In this document: one piece after another, positions 54,610 to 63,801 of the stretch
Layout of the letters: the number at the start of each line of letters is the position of its first letter
Numbering within the stretch: the first letter of the stretch is position 1
Notes under the pieces: model-generated
The model's database searches: none
The model's input: only the letters and a program-made list of their open reading frames with translations
Told to the model about the DNA's origin: nothing
Position numbers and translations under genes: made by a program
Source: Peltaster fructicola
Lineage: Eukaryota > Ascomycota > Dothideomycetes
Direction of reading: 5' to 3'
NCBI GenBank assembly: GCA_001592805.2
Contig: CP051141.1
Span: 2,480,001 to 2,544,000 of the forward strand
DNA length: 64,000 bases

Positions 54610-55485
54610 ATGAGCCGACTCGAAGAACAATGGAGGCAGATCTATGCTGTTGAGCTGCCTGCACTCGCCAAAGCGAGAGACACGAGTCAAAAGCACTGGC
54701 CGGTCTACCTCGATCATTGCTTTGCACGAATCATCCTCGACAATGCAGTAGGAATCGACAGGCCCTGGACAGAGGCCATCAAGTCCCCAGCAATCAAAAA
54801 CATGACCGAGGATCAGTTGAGAGCTGCCATAGAGCTCGCACAAAGCATCATATCCGGCACCAAAGACCTCGACGTTCTCAACCAACGTAGTCTCGATCTT
54901 CGCGGCAAAACCGGCTCCAACAAGAAGAAGCGCAAAGCAGCAGCTAGTGAAGAGCTGCGAGCAACAAAGTCTAAAAGGACTGAGAGTGGTAACATCTCCA
55001 CGTACTTTCTGCCTTCACCACAGTCACCAGAGAAGAATACTTTAGCAACCGCAGCCAAAGCAGACGCTTCTGTGACCGATGCAGCACACGCCGCAACTGA
55101 GATCGATATGGACGTCCAGCTCAAGCGTATTGCGGGCTCGAAGCTGACAGCATTTCGAAAGCAGACACTCAGTATGCTCTGCCAGGTACCTCGAGGTCGA
55201 TACAGCACCTATCAGGCCATGTCAGACTTCATCACGAAGAGCTCACACAAGACCTGTGCTCGGGCTGTGGGCAACGCTATGAGGAACAACCCTTTTGCAC
55301 CAGAGGTACCTTGTCATCGCATTCTGGCTGCCGATGGAACCCTGGGCGGCTTCTCTGGTCACTGGGGTGAGGATGGCAAGTTTGCCAAAGAGAAACACAA
55401 GCTCTTAGACGATGAAGGCGTACGTTTCGACTCGCGAGGCAAGGTCAAGGGACCACCATTCCGTGAGTTCAGCATAGTGACTTGA
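54610..55485 (+). CDS. MGT1: O6-methylguanine-DNA methyltransferase with extra N-terminal domain
   Basis: Intronless, about 291 aa from the ATG at 54610. The C-terminal half (about 170-290) is the MGMT active domain: TAFRKQTLSMLCQVPRGRYS, YQAMSDF, the Arg-finger helix ARAVGNAMRNNP, and the acceptor Cys-235 in PCHRIL, then GGFSGHWGE. It transfers the methyl group from O6-methylguanine to itself, a one-use repair. Unlike yeast Mgt1 (188 aa), it carries a separate helical N-domain of about 100 residues (KHWPVYLDHCFARIILDNAV, KSPAIKNMTEDQLRAAIEL, QRSLDLRGK), linked by a Lys-rich, NLS-like segment (KKKRKAAAS, TKSKR). The linker ends NISTYFLP, resembling a PCNA-binding PIP box without its Gln. I do not know the N-domain's function. 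Confidence 0.9.
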   Translation: MSRLEEQWRQIYAVELPALAKARDTSQKHWPVYLDHCFARIILDNAVGIDRPWTEAIKSPAIKNMTEDQLRAAIELAQSIISGTKDLDVLNQRSLDLRGKTGSNKKKRKAAASEELRATKSKRTESGNISTYFLPSPQSPEKNTLATAAKADASVTDAAHAATEIDMDVQLKRIAGSKLTAFRKQTLSMLCQVPRGRYSTYQAMSDFITKSSHKTCARAVGNAMRNNPFAPEVPCHRILAADGTLGGFSGHWGEDGKFAKEKHKLLDDEGVRFDSRGKVKGPPFREFSIVT

Positions 55486-55649
55486 GCCTCTACCAACGGC
55501 AAAGCATATACAGCTCCATGGCACGACATGCATGATACACATGTCATGCAAGGGTTGCATTCCACAATGACTAGGGCAAACAACCACGAGTGATATATCC
55601 CTCGACGCTGGTCCTTGGATTCCATGAGCCTGGTTTATCTCAACTCACG

Positions 55650-56228
55650 ATGCACACCCTGGGTACAAGTTGTTTTGTGACGGCTGTAGTGGCAATCAGT
55701 CAGTACAGCACAGGCTCAGAGACACATCACTGATACATGCTAGCAACACTACCACCACAAAGCGCATTCAGCGTCATGACTCAGACCATACCGTACAGTG
55801 AAGATGGTGCTTTGCCACAGTCTTCCTTGACAGCACCTTTCGTCATGACTACAGCAACCACAGCTTGGGAGCCGCCGTCATTCCCAACATCAAATTCGCC
55901 TCCACCATGCACAAACAATATCTGTCCGGCACTGAACGGTCAGACCTGTATGGACGCCTTCGGATCTGTCTACGGTGTACTTTGCGATCAGCAGCTCACG
56001 GGTGTTGCAATCACCAGCCTTGGCAAGAAGGAGCGTGCACGAGAAGCAGACGAGCTCGATGACAGGAGCTATACCGGTTCACTGAACGCATGCGCGGCGA
56101 GCTGCGATCAATTCGATAAGCAGTTTTGCACCGGCGTGGGTTATCGACAAGGGGTCTGCGCGCTCTACGATACCATACTAGGCACTGTGCCGCAGACTGG
56201 TGCGATCGCTTGTGTTCGTCAGACGTGA
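55650..56228 (+). CDS. Secreted apple/PAN-like domain protein
   Basis: The main exon (55744-56228) encodes an apple-like module common in fungal surface proteins: CPALNGQTCMDAFGSVYGVL-type start, then YTGSLNACAASCDQF, QFCTGVGYRQGVCALYD and GTVPQTGAIACV, with eight or so Cys for disulphides. The frame can start at the ATG at 55737, but this gives no signal peptide. A better model adds exon 1 at 55650-55698 (MHTLGTSCFVTAVVAI) through a 45-nt intron with donor GTCAGT and acceptor TGCTAG; this yields a signal peptide and about 177 aa. That exon is inference. Likely secreted; binding partner unknown. No membrane anchor at the C-terminus. Confidence 0.68.
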
Positions 56229-57213
56229 GTGCTGGTGGCACATCCGCTTTCACGAGGATATTGAATGGAATAGCTCCGCATGTACCAGCTCCTTGCACCC
56301 TCGCGATTGCTCCCCCTACATCTGCTTATGCTGTTGCACAAAACTGTGCTCGTAGGCTCCTCCATTCTGAGTTGCAAGGACTGATCGACAATCACGCTGC
56401 GTACACGTTGTCTCACGTGGGTCATTCCTTCTGCTTGGACTGCAAACGGATCGCCAGGAGGCTAACACTTTCGGGCTCAGTGTCCGTTGTTGCAGCTAAG
56501 CTTCTGGTGAACTCTACTGAGAATCCTATTTCTCTAGTGAACCATGAACGCTACGGATGTGGACTCAATCCGAAGCGCGCGACGTGAGCAAGCAAACTTC
56601 AATGGCAGCGGATGTACAGCGGTCTGCCGTGACTCCTGAAAGCATGGCGCCTGTGCCTCTCGTGCACTCGAAATGAACTCCGATGCGATCCTAGCAATAT
56701 CCAGGGCAACCATACACGATTCGTAGCGGCCTCTGATCGTCATACGCTAGGCCTGCCAATGAAGGCAACACGTGCAGGGTCCAAAGCAGTGGACCACTTA
56801 TCACCAAACGATAGGTTGTTGATGCCATCACTCAAGCTTTTTGTCCACTCGACTTCTGCATGCCACTTCGCGTCTAGCCCATGGCAGTCGTGGGCTCTTC
56901 CAATATGGCGGCCCTTGGCTCTTACGACATTGGATGAGAAAGCTCGAAAGGCTGGCCCCTTCAACTGACCGTTCCATCCAGGTACAATGAGGCATCTTAC
57001 GCCTAAGCCACCCTACCTTGTGCCCAGCTCCTCGCACGTATGATGACATGGCTGTTCACCCTCTCACCTCTCTAAACTACGGCAGGCCTCAACTTTTGTC
57101 ATCCCACTCCAGGATCTTTCACGCTCTGACAACATGAGACACTGACGGCTCACCTATACACCATGAGCTAGCTGTTGATACACCAGACGACACGTTCCCG
57201 CCTCATCGACACC
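56229..57213. other. Intergenic region, nothing recognised
   Basis: 985 bp with only short open frames lacking domains. The last 150 bp before 57214 are C/T-rich, a probable leader. Confidence 0.6.
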
Positions 57214-59487
57214 ATGGCGTCCGGGCCTTCTGTGGGTGATATATTGATGCTCTCGCAGTTGGCATGGAAAATTGGTCGTGCCTTCACACAGGGCAGGAAA
57301 GGGGCTCTGAGCGAATTCTCAGAGGTCGAAAGAGAAGCAAATGGGCTCAGCGAAGCACTCAAGCTGGTGGCCGAGACGCTCTACAGCGACAACAGTATAC
57401 TTACGCAAGCGGACGAGCACACACGTCATGCCGTCTCAACGATTCTGGACAGCGCTCACAAGACTCTGAGCGATCTGGAAAGCTTCGTCGAACGGTACCG
57501 AGTCATCAAGAAGAAGGAGACAAAAGGTGGCTTTGTGGTAGAAAGAGCATGGAGTGAGGTCGTCATCGCGAACTACAAAACTCTCAAATGGACCACTGAG
57601 GGAGGAGATATTACTGAACTGCGTAATATGCTCCACATGCATACCACTACCATCGATCTGACTATGCAAGCTCTTCAGTCAAAGTCCTTGTCAAGGTTGG
57701 AGCGTACCGTCATCCCAATGGCAGAGAATGTGGCATCTATACACGATGCAGTACATGGAGAGCTCAGCGCGAAGATTGACGATCTGCATCGGATCATAAT
57801 GTCTGTTGCTAACAGTACGCCTTCACTCAAGGCGATTGACGATGACGACGATGACGAAGAGCCTGGTCGAAGACCCAGCGTCACATCTGAAACCACAACC
57901 TCCCCGAACTCGCCCATCTCTCTTCGAAGTAGGCAGAGTACTCGATCACCACAAGATGGACCTCCACGCATACCAATTCGGCATCCTGCCAGACCATCAT
58001 CGCCTCCTGTCGTACAGCGAACCAGGGGAGACTCGGCATACTTCAGTCGAGAGTACGAGAAACGGATGGACTGGAGGTTCGAGAGTGGCTCGCCGCCACC
58101 AGACCGCACCAGCATTGGCGTATCGATGTCCGTACCACCGTCAGGTTCGACAGCTGTTGCGACTCCCAGTTCCAACACATTCATGATGGAAGACGAGCCC
58201 AACGTACTGCGACGAGAGTCCCTGACAGTGCCTCGTCTGTTTTCAACGTTCGACGATGAGGCCAGTCCAGATGCCTATGTTCCTGAGAAGCTGTCACCTA
58301 GGGAGAAGTACGACTACTTCCCGCGGCGTTATGTTCAACCACCAACCCTTCCACCACCTGCTCTACCTACCGAGGACGAGGAAGTGTCACAAACACCGGC
58401 TACACCCTCTTCTTTCTTTTCCCGACCGAAGCGTACGGAGAGCAATCTCAGTGCAGCTGCAGGCGCACCACGTCCAGGCACAGCTAAGAGCAGGAAACGC
58501 GATTCACTGAAAGCAGATGGCCCAACCATTAGTGATGCCGGGCAGAAATTTGAGAAGTCCTTGTTCCGCAATGCAGCGATACTATGCGACGTTAGAGGCT
58601 CTCTGGTTGAGTTCGCTCAACACCTGCCAGACGAACCAGACCCGAGATACAATACAGAGATGGTAGAGGCGTGCAAGGAGTGTCGCATCTTCGTGATTCG
58701 CAAAAGGGAGAACCGACCAAGCGGTGGCTTCAAAGTCATCAGCGCTATATGGGCAATATCAGATGACGGCACTGTCCGTGTGCAGCAGCAATTGTCAGAG
58801 TACGCCGAAACTGTTCCCTACTGCTCATACTTCCAACCGGAGAAGGTGTCTCTGCCGCCCACGTACGGCGACATGGTGCTTCGCTTCCACCCGGAGGTCT
58901 GGGGTGAAGATCTTCAGAAGGAGTCCAGATCCAACTGGATCAACTACATTTTCGAGTCGGAAGAGGGTGCCAACCAGTTCCAGTCTGCTATCTTTGGTCG
59001 AACACTTCTTGGCTCCTTCAGGACTACCAAAACCACGGTCATCCATGACGGCTTCAAAGGTGCTTTTGCACTGGAGGAGCAGTTCGCTAATATCGAAGTG
59101 CTTCGCCTATGGGAAGACGATGGTGTCACTACCGCCGGCGCAGGTGGTGGCGTGCTTGCTCTCATGCATCTTGGCTCTAATTTCGGTGAAGGCTGGGCAA
59201 GATGGTGGATGAACTCGTCTAAGCAGCACGTTCGTGTCAAGGACGAACAAACGAAGTTTGCTAGGATCAAAGGCATCGACATTCGAACCGTGAAGCCTGG
59301 TGCTAGCGCCGAGAAAGCCAGACAGGCGTCGATACCAGCTGACGAAAGTGTGCCGCGAAAGAAGTCAACGCTGGAGAAACGAGTCACTGGCGTCAGAATC
59401 GAGTTCAAGAACGAGGAAGAGAGAGCACGATTCGTCGAGCTCGCGAAGAGAGTGCAGGAAAGAATGCTACCTCTTCCAGACGTCTGA
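57214..59487 (+). CDS. Fungal_N-type signalling protein, 757 aa
   Basis: One exon from the ATG at 57214 (context ACCATGG); upstream codons reach only a TTG. The N-terminal 200 residues, beginning MASGPSVGDILMLSQLAWKI, form the all-helical domain found at the front of many fungal NLR-like and kinase-linked proteins (GRAFTQGRKGALSEF, EVEREANGLSEALKLVAETL, LDSAHKTLSDLESFVERYR). A Pro/Ser/Arg-rich disordered linker (about 220-440) follows. The C-terminal 300 residues look beta-rich and ordered (FEKSLFRNAAILCDVRGSL, CRIFVIRKRENRPSGGFKVI, DMVLRFHPEVW, WINYIFESEEGANQF), ending in a basic helix. No NTPase motif is present, so it is not an NLR itself; a membrane-proximal or scaffold role is inference. 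Confidence 0.85.
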   Translation: MASGPSVGDILMLSQLAWKIGRAFTQGRKGALSEFSEVEREANGLSEALKLVAETLYSDNSILTQADEHTRHAVSTILDSAHKTLSDLESFVERYRVIKKKETKGGFVVERAWSEVVIANYKTLKWTTEGGDITELRNMLHMHTTTIDLTMQALQSKSLSRLERTVIPMAENVASIHDAVHGELSAKIDDLHRIIMSVANSTPSLKAIDDDDDDEEPGRRPSVTSETTTSPNSPISLRSRQSTRSPQDGPPRIPIRHPARPSSPPVVQRTRGDSAYFSREYEKRMDWRFESGSPPPDRTSIGVSMSVPPSGSTAVATPSSNTFMMEDEPNVLRRESLTVPRLFSTFDDEASPDAYVPEKLSPREKYDYFPRRYVQPPTLPPPALPTEDEEVSQTPATPSSFFSRPKRTESNLSAAAGAPRPGTAKSRKRDSLKADGPTISDAGQKFEKSLFRNAAILCDVRGSLVEFAQHLPDEPDPRYNTEMVEACKECRIFVIRKRENRPSGGFKVISAIWAISDDGTVRVQQQLSEYAETVPYCSYFQPEKVSLPPTYGDMVLRFHPEVWGEDLQKESRSNWINYIFESEEGANQFQSAIFGRTLLGSFRTTKTTVIHDGFKGAFALEEQFANIEVLRLWEDDGVTTAGAGGGVLALMHLGSNFGEGWARWWMNSSKQHVRVKDEQTKFARIKGIDIRTVKPGASAEKARQASIPADESVPRKKSTLEKRVTGVRIEFKNEEERARFVELAKRVQERMLPLPDV

Positions 59488-59873
59488 TCGCAGTGTTCAC
59501 GTCTCACCGTATGGTCACAACCACTATCAGAGTGGTTGATTTGCCACTGACTGCCATCACTCTGCGAGCTTCCTCGTCCTGCGCTCAGAAAAGCTTTCTC
59601 ACTTGAGGCACATGCTGTCTCATCGCCCAGCGAGCTCTGTCACTTCATCACTTCCCAGGCTATCACTTCGAATTCTGATCCATCTCACCTACGTCTTGCT
59701 TGGACTTCCCACGAGCTATGCACCAGTTTGTGGAGTGTCTATATAAGTCCGCATGTTCTTGGTCCTCGCTCTCGATCCGACAATCAAGTGCACTGTCTTG
59801 ATCATGCTATACGTCGATCACGGATTATTCTAAGTCTTGCAGATCATCCTAAGCTTCAAGACTCTCAGAAAGC
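59488..59873. promoter_or_regulatory. Intergenic promoter region of the SIM-tail protein
   Basis: 386 bp, C/T-rich from about 59560 to 59800; a TATATAAG-like sequence (CTATATAAGTC) lies at about 59739, some 130 bp before the start codon, and may act as TATA box. Confidence 0.5.
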
Positions 59874-61376
59874 ATGTCGATCAACGACACGACCGCTCCA
59901 GACACAACCGCGGGAGGCATAGTTGCTCCAGCTACCGCCATTGGCACGATCGTGAGAGCCACGGGTGCCAATGTAGAAGACGTCGATGCGGCTGTCGAGG
60001 AGCACAATACAGCAGCAGCAGCTGAGGCAAGAAAGCCTCTACTGAGAGCATCTCTGATGCCAGAAGAGAACATCAAGAGATACACCCACGGACATGTCTA
60101 CATCTTCGATGATGTCGACAGACATGGAGACCAGCAGCATACTAGCGATGTCGCTCACGAAGATGCTTGCGATCGCATCGATCAATTCTTCAATCACAAT
60201 ACAGCCTATCGGGTCCACAATGTCACGCCAGCAGAGACTGGTACAACACGAGCTCAATTCATGAAGTGGTGGAAACGCCAGCTTGCTAGTCATGGAGAAG
60301 ATGAGTTCCACATAGTCTACTTCCATGGCGATGCCTTCGGTCGAGATGAAACATTCACATGGTATGCTAACGTCACACACACGTTCTCCAGCTGCTTATC
60401 TTCAAACAGGCAATTTCGCTCTCGTCCAGCAAGTATAAATGCTTTCCAGCTGTTCCAGATCACCGACACAAGCGGCCGTGATTGTCTCTATATCATGGAC
60501 TGCTTCGTCGCCACCCGGTTTGAGAGGCCTTCAGGACTACGACGATACGACGGCGGCCACTCGGACTACAACGTTAGCGGCGCTATGATGCCAGATGGAC
60601 GTGGTCGCTTTGAGCACACCAGTGGCTTCACAGTACAACTCACAGAGTACCTGACAGAGGTCGTCGACCGTATCCACTCAAGATTTCGACATTGGCACAA
60701 GCGCAGGAGCATACCAGAGCTATTGCGTAGTGACAAAGACCTCGTCTCGAATCCCCTTCGTCTCTGGGCATCCAAGACTGCCCGCGATGAAAGTGTGTCT
60801 CGATTCTGCATCGAGCCAGATGACATCCGTCAAAACGGGACCTTTGAATGGATTCGTGTATACCTCAAAGGGCACTCGCATGTCAATGATGTTCAAGAAG
60901 CATTGACCGACAACAGCGATGATGGAGCTCACGACAGTGATCCTACTGGTTTCTCAGAGACACAATATATGGCTGGAGAAGAACATGAGCTCGTAGATCA
61001 GCTCGACGAGAGCGGTGATGACAACTCTTCGGCGCATGAGCAGCCGGATTCTGTGCGATCTTGGGCAACCACACACCTACCACCCGTGGACATCCAGCAC
61101 ACGTTTCTGAACGTCGATGAGGTCAAACAGGAGTCGAGTAATGCAGCTGACCAGTCTGATCAGATCATCGACCTGACCACCGAGAACGATGATGCCATGG
61201 ACATCAAACAAGAACAGACTGGAGCAGATTCTGATCAGGCCATCGACCTCAGCTCTGACGATGACAATGACAACAACACCGACACCGACGTAACAATGAC
61301 TTCTGATGGACCTGAGAATACCGTAGCAGAGAATGAACATAGCAAGAGTGCCGAAAGCCTCTTTACATCTCTCTAG
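59874..61376 (+). CDS. Protein with weak caspase-like core and tandem SUMO-site/SIM tail
   Basis: One exon, 500 aa. The core has an alternation reminiscent of the caspase/peptidase C14 fold of fungal proteins: DEFHIVYFHGDAFG (compare YYAGHG), then a Trp motif (TFTWYAN) and SGRDCLYIMDCFVA (compare LLILDCC). A His and a Cys are thus near the right places, but similarity is weak and may be structural decay. The acidic tail (from about residue 340) has two modules: VKQE (417-420) then IIDLT (431-435), and IKQE (444-447) then AIDLSSDDD (456-464). Each pairs a SUMO consensus psi-K-x-E with a SUMO-interacting motif followed by acids. A nuclear, SUMO-linked role is inferred. No signal peptide. Confidence 0.75.
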   Translation: MSINDTTAPDTTAGGIVAPATAIGTIVRATGANVEDVDAAVEEHNTAAAAEARKPLLRASLMPEENIKRYTHGHVYIFDDVDRHGDQQHTSDVAHEDACDRIDQFFNHNTAYRVHNVTPAETGTTRAQFMKWWKRQLASHGEDEFHIVYFHGDAFGRDETFTWYANVTHTFSSCLSSNRQFRSRPASINAFQLFQITDTSGRDCLYIMDCFVATRFERPSGLRRYDGGHSDYNVSGAMMPDGRGRFEHTSGFTVQLTEYLTEVVDRIHSRFRHWHKRRSIPELLRSDKDLVSNPLRLWASKTARDESVSRFCIEPDDIRQNGTFEWIRVYLKGHSHVNDVQEALTDNSDDGAHDSDPTGFSETQYMAGEEHELVDQLDESGDDNSSAHEQPDSVRSWATTHLPPVDIQHTFLNVDEVKQESSNAADQSDQIIDLTTENDDAMDIKQEQTGADSDQAIDLSSDDDNDNNTDTDVTMTSDGPENTVAENEHSKSAESLFTSL

Positions 61377-61847
61377 CTGTTAAGGCTCAGTCACGCCTTC
61401 GTGTTTGTCGACAATGTGGTGGATCAAGGGGCTACTCAGACAAGGAGTTGCCAGTACGGATGGGACATCGAGCTACTGGTCACTCTCGGTACCTATTTGA
61501 TCATCAAATCATCTAAGACTACGCAAGCAGCAACTCCTAAGCTGCAGCATATATAACACCTTATACAGATTATGAGGATAGAGCCTATGGTAGTATAGTC
61601 CATATGCAGCCACTACATAACAGCATCCACACGGAGCAAGCTCATACGAGGAGTCGATGCGAACGTGCATCGCCACAGTGATCTAACATCCAGACATGGT
61701 AGAGTTGACCATCTTTAATGAATCGTGTCTAATCATTAATAGTACATACTTTCCAGTACCTCATTTCGGTAGGATGGTGTTGCATGGTTGATTAGCGAGA
61801 ATGAGCAAGCTCACTGTGCTCACTCTCAATCAATCTTGTGCAGAGCG
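61377..61847. other. Convergent intergenic region
   Basis: 471 bp, AT-rich, 3' flanks of two convergent genes. No feature seen. Confidence 0.65.
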
Positions 61848-63343
61848 TCAAACATCACCTTTGGTCTTCTTCGTGACTTTCCCAGCAGTTTGATGAGACA
61901 GCAGCTTCTCCTTCAGCGACAAGAACATCTCGATAGACTCTCGACCTCCCCAGCGAGCAATTTGCTCATGATCTGCACTCGCCAAGGCTTGTTTGACGAA
62001 GACACCGACTTGCTTGAGAAATCCGAAAGCTGCTGTGGTCAACTCCTCATTGGTGACCTCAGGGTTTATACTCTCCTGCCTGATCGCGTTGATCCACTGG
62101 ACGATGGTCGAACATCGCAGGACGTGCCCTCCGAAGGCGAGGGTGTGGCCGGCATTTGGATGGCGGTAGACGAAGTGGACGGTGCCAGCTGGGAAGTACA
62201 CAGTATCGCCAGGTCGCAGCACACGATATCGCCATTCTGCTTCGCTGAACTTGTGTGGGTTCTTGAGCCACTTCTGTCGCTGTACATTTGTGGGTTTGTG
62301 TAGCCAGCCATAGCCCATGATGCCCTCATTTACAGTTATATAGGTGCTATACCCATGGCTGTCCTGGTGAGGTCTGAGGGTCAGTGGGAGTCGACAATTG
62401 TCCAGCACATAACTTACTCCGTCAAGGCGCCGCTCTGAGCCAGCAGTACCCACTTCTCAGCTTCCTTGTATCCGTGTCGAAGGAAGCGTCGTCCAACTTT
62501 GGCGCCCTTGAAGCCGGGCTCTGGGTCCGGTATCTTGATCTTGGTCAGAAGTCTGCATTCCTCGGTGTTGAGGAACTTCGGTCGCAGACCGTCCTCATAC
62601 GGTGAAGCCATCTCGAGACAATTCCAAGGACTGTCATTGAGACCACTTTGCAGGCGTGCTTTGACCTCGCCGATCTCTACCTCCCTGGTCGCTATCTTGG
62701 CCTCACTGACAGCAGGATCCTGGATCCAAACCTTGGCAGTATCATCGTAGAATTCTGAGCATAGCTGAGATACTGATACAGTTGGCATGGGCTGCTGGTC
62801 TCTCACGAAGATAGGGCCATCGTGGTATTGCCCTGCAGCAAGGCAGGGCTTCACTCCCTCTTCGTCCAAGAACGGACCTTCCTCTTGCGTAGCGGGTGTT
62901 GCTATTTGCAACAATTGTACTATTCTCTCGGCTTGCCTTCGACCAACGCATTGGCAGTATGTTGCGAGACGCCGCTGCAGTGCTCGGAGAGTGCCATTGG
63001 TAAAGTTGATATCGGAACCAGTATCGTCTATATAGAGGTCCTCGGTCGACGCAACACCATTGTCTGACGAAGGAGGTGTAAGCAACGTCGCCGCATGATC
63101 GATCTGCGTAGCTGTCACAGTTGAGACTTGCGTTGGTTGTATAGTCTTGGTATTGCTGATCTGCTCGACCTTTGGTCTCTTGCTTGCCGGCGTTGCGGCT
63201 TCGTAAAGAACGCTTTCCGTTGGCTTTCGACGTCTCTTCATTCGTTCGGCGACGCTCTCCATATACAAAGGCGCCCACGAGCCATTGGAAGCTGGCTGTT
63301 TAGGCAATGCTGATGGGATCGATGGGTCCATGATAAGTTCCAT
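61848..63343 (-). CDS. JmjC-domain protein
   Basis: Two exons (63343-62418, 62373-61848), intron 44 nt, about 483 aa. The splice joins SGALTE to PHQDSHGYSTYITVNEG: this brings the JmjC iron-binding HxD motif (H-Q-D) into frame. Then comes GYGWLHKPT, and PGDTVYFPAGTVHFVYR with the distal His of the 2-His/carboxylate set (V-H-F). A dioxygenase acting on protein or RNA lysines or methyl groups is therefore likely, but no subfamily is recognised. The N-terminal 230 residues are disordered, with a bipartite basic signal (ERMKRRRKPTES, SKRPKVEQ) for nuclear entry and a Cys motif CQCVGRRQ. The frame is open to an ATG at 63631, but 63343 has the strong ACCATGG context. Confidence 0.85.
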
Positions 63344-63801
63344 GGTAGTGACTGCGTCTGCAACTTTTGCTTGATGTCTCGTACTTGTACGTTGTATGCT
63401 GTTGCAATCCAATGTTGTTGTACCGTGAGGATATCTCTTTGCACTGGTGTCGTGAAGCGTTGCTTTGTGTGAAGTCGAAGTTGCCGCATGCGGCGAAACT
63501 TGTTGTGAATAATATGAATTCAGATCAGTAAGAGTTTCACATGCTGCGATGCGAACCAGATGTGACATGAAATGGAGGAAGAACGAAAGTATATCACAAC
63601 AACGAGTGTTGCGAGGAACGGAGGAAGGCATTGTTCACGCAAACGTTCCTTGCCTCATGCAAACAAATATGTGGAGGAACAATCAACACTGTCCTTACAT
63701 ACATGGCGCTTATTGTGAGTTGCCAAGAAAAAGAAGCCAATCTACCAGTTGAACGCCTGATCAAATGCTCGCTCCAATGCTGCACAGCTATACCGTATCA
63801 A
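63344..63801. other. Intergenic region, JmjC gene promoter
   Basis: 458 bp between two minus-strand genes; the left 288 bp are an in-frame extension of the JmjC frame with poor coding character. Confidence 0.5.

Noticed and set aside
55520-55560. Inverted repeats around TGCATGA/TCATGCA after the MGMT stop
   Set aside because: Short, imperfectly nested and in a 3' flank; no function can be argued.
60362-60391. Possible 30-nt intron (GTATGC...CTAAC...CCAG) in the SIM-tail gene
   Set aside because: Too short, with the branch site almost at the donor; it is a multiple of three and open, so it is treated as coding.
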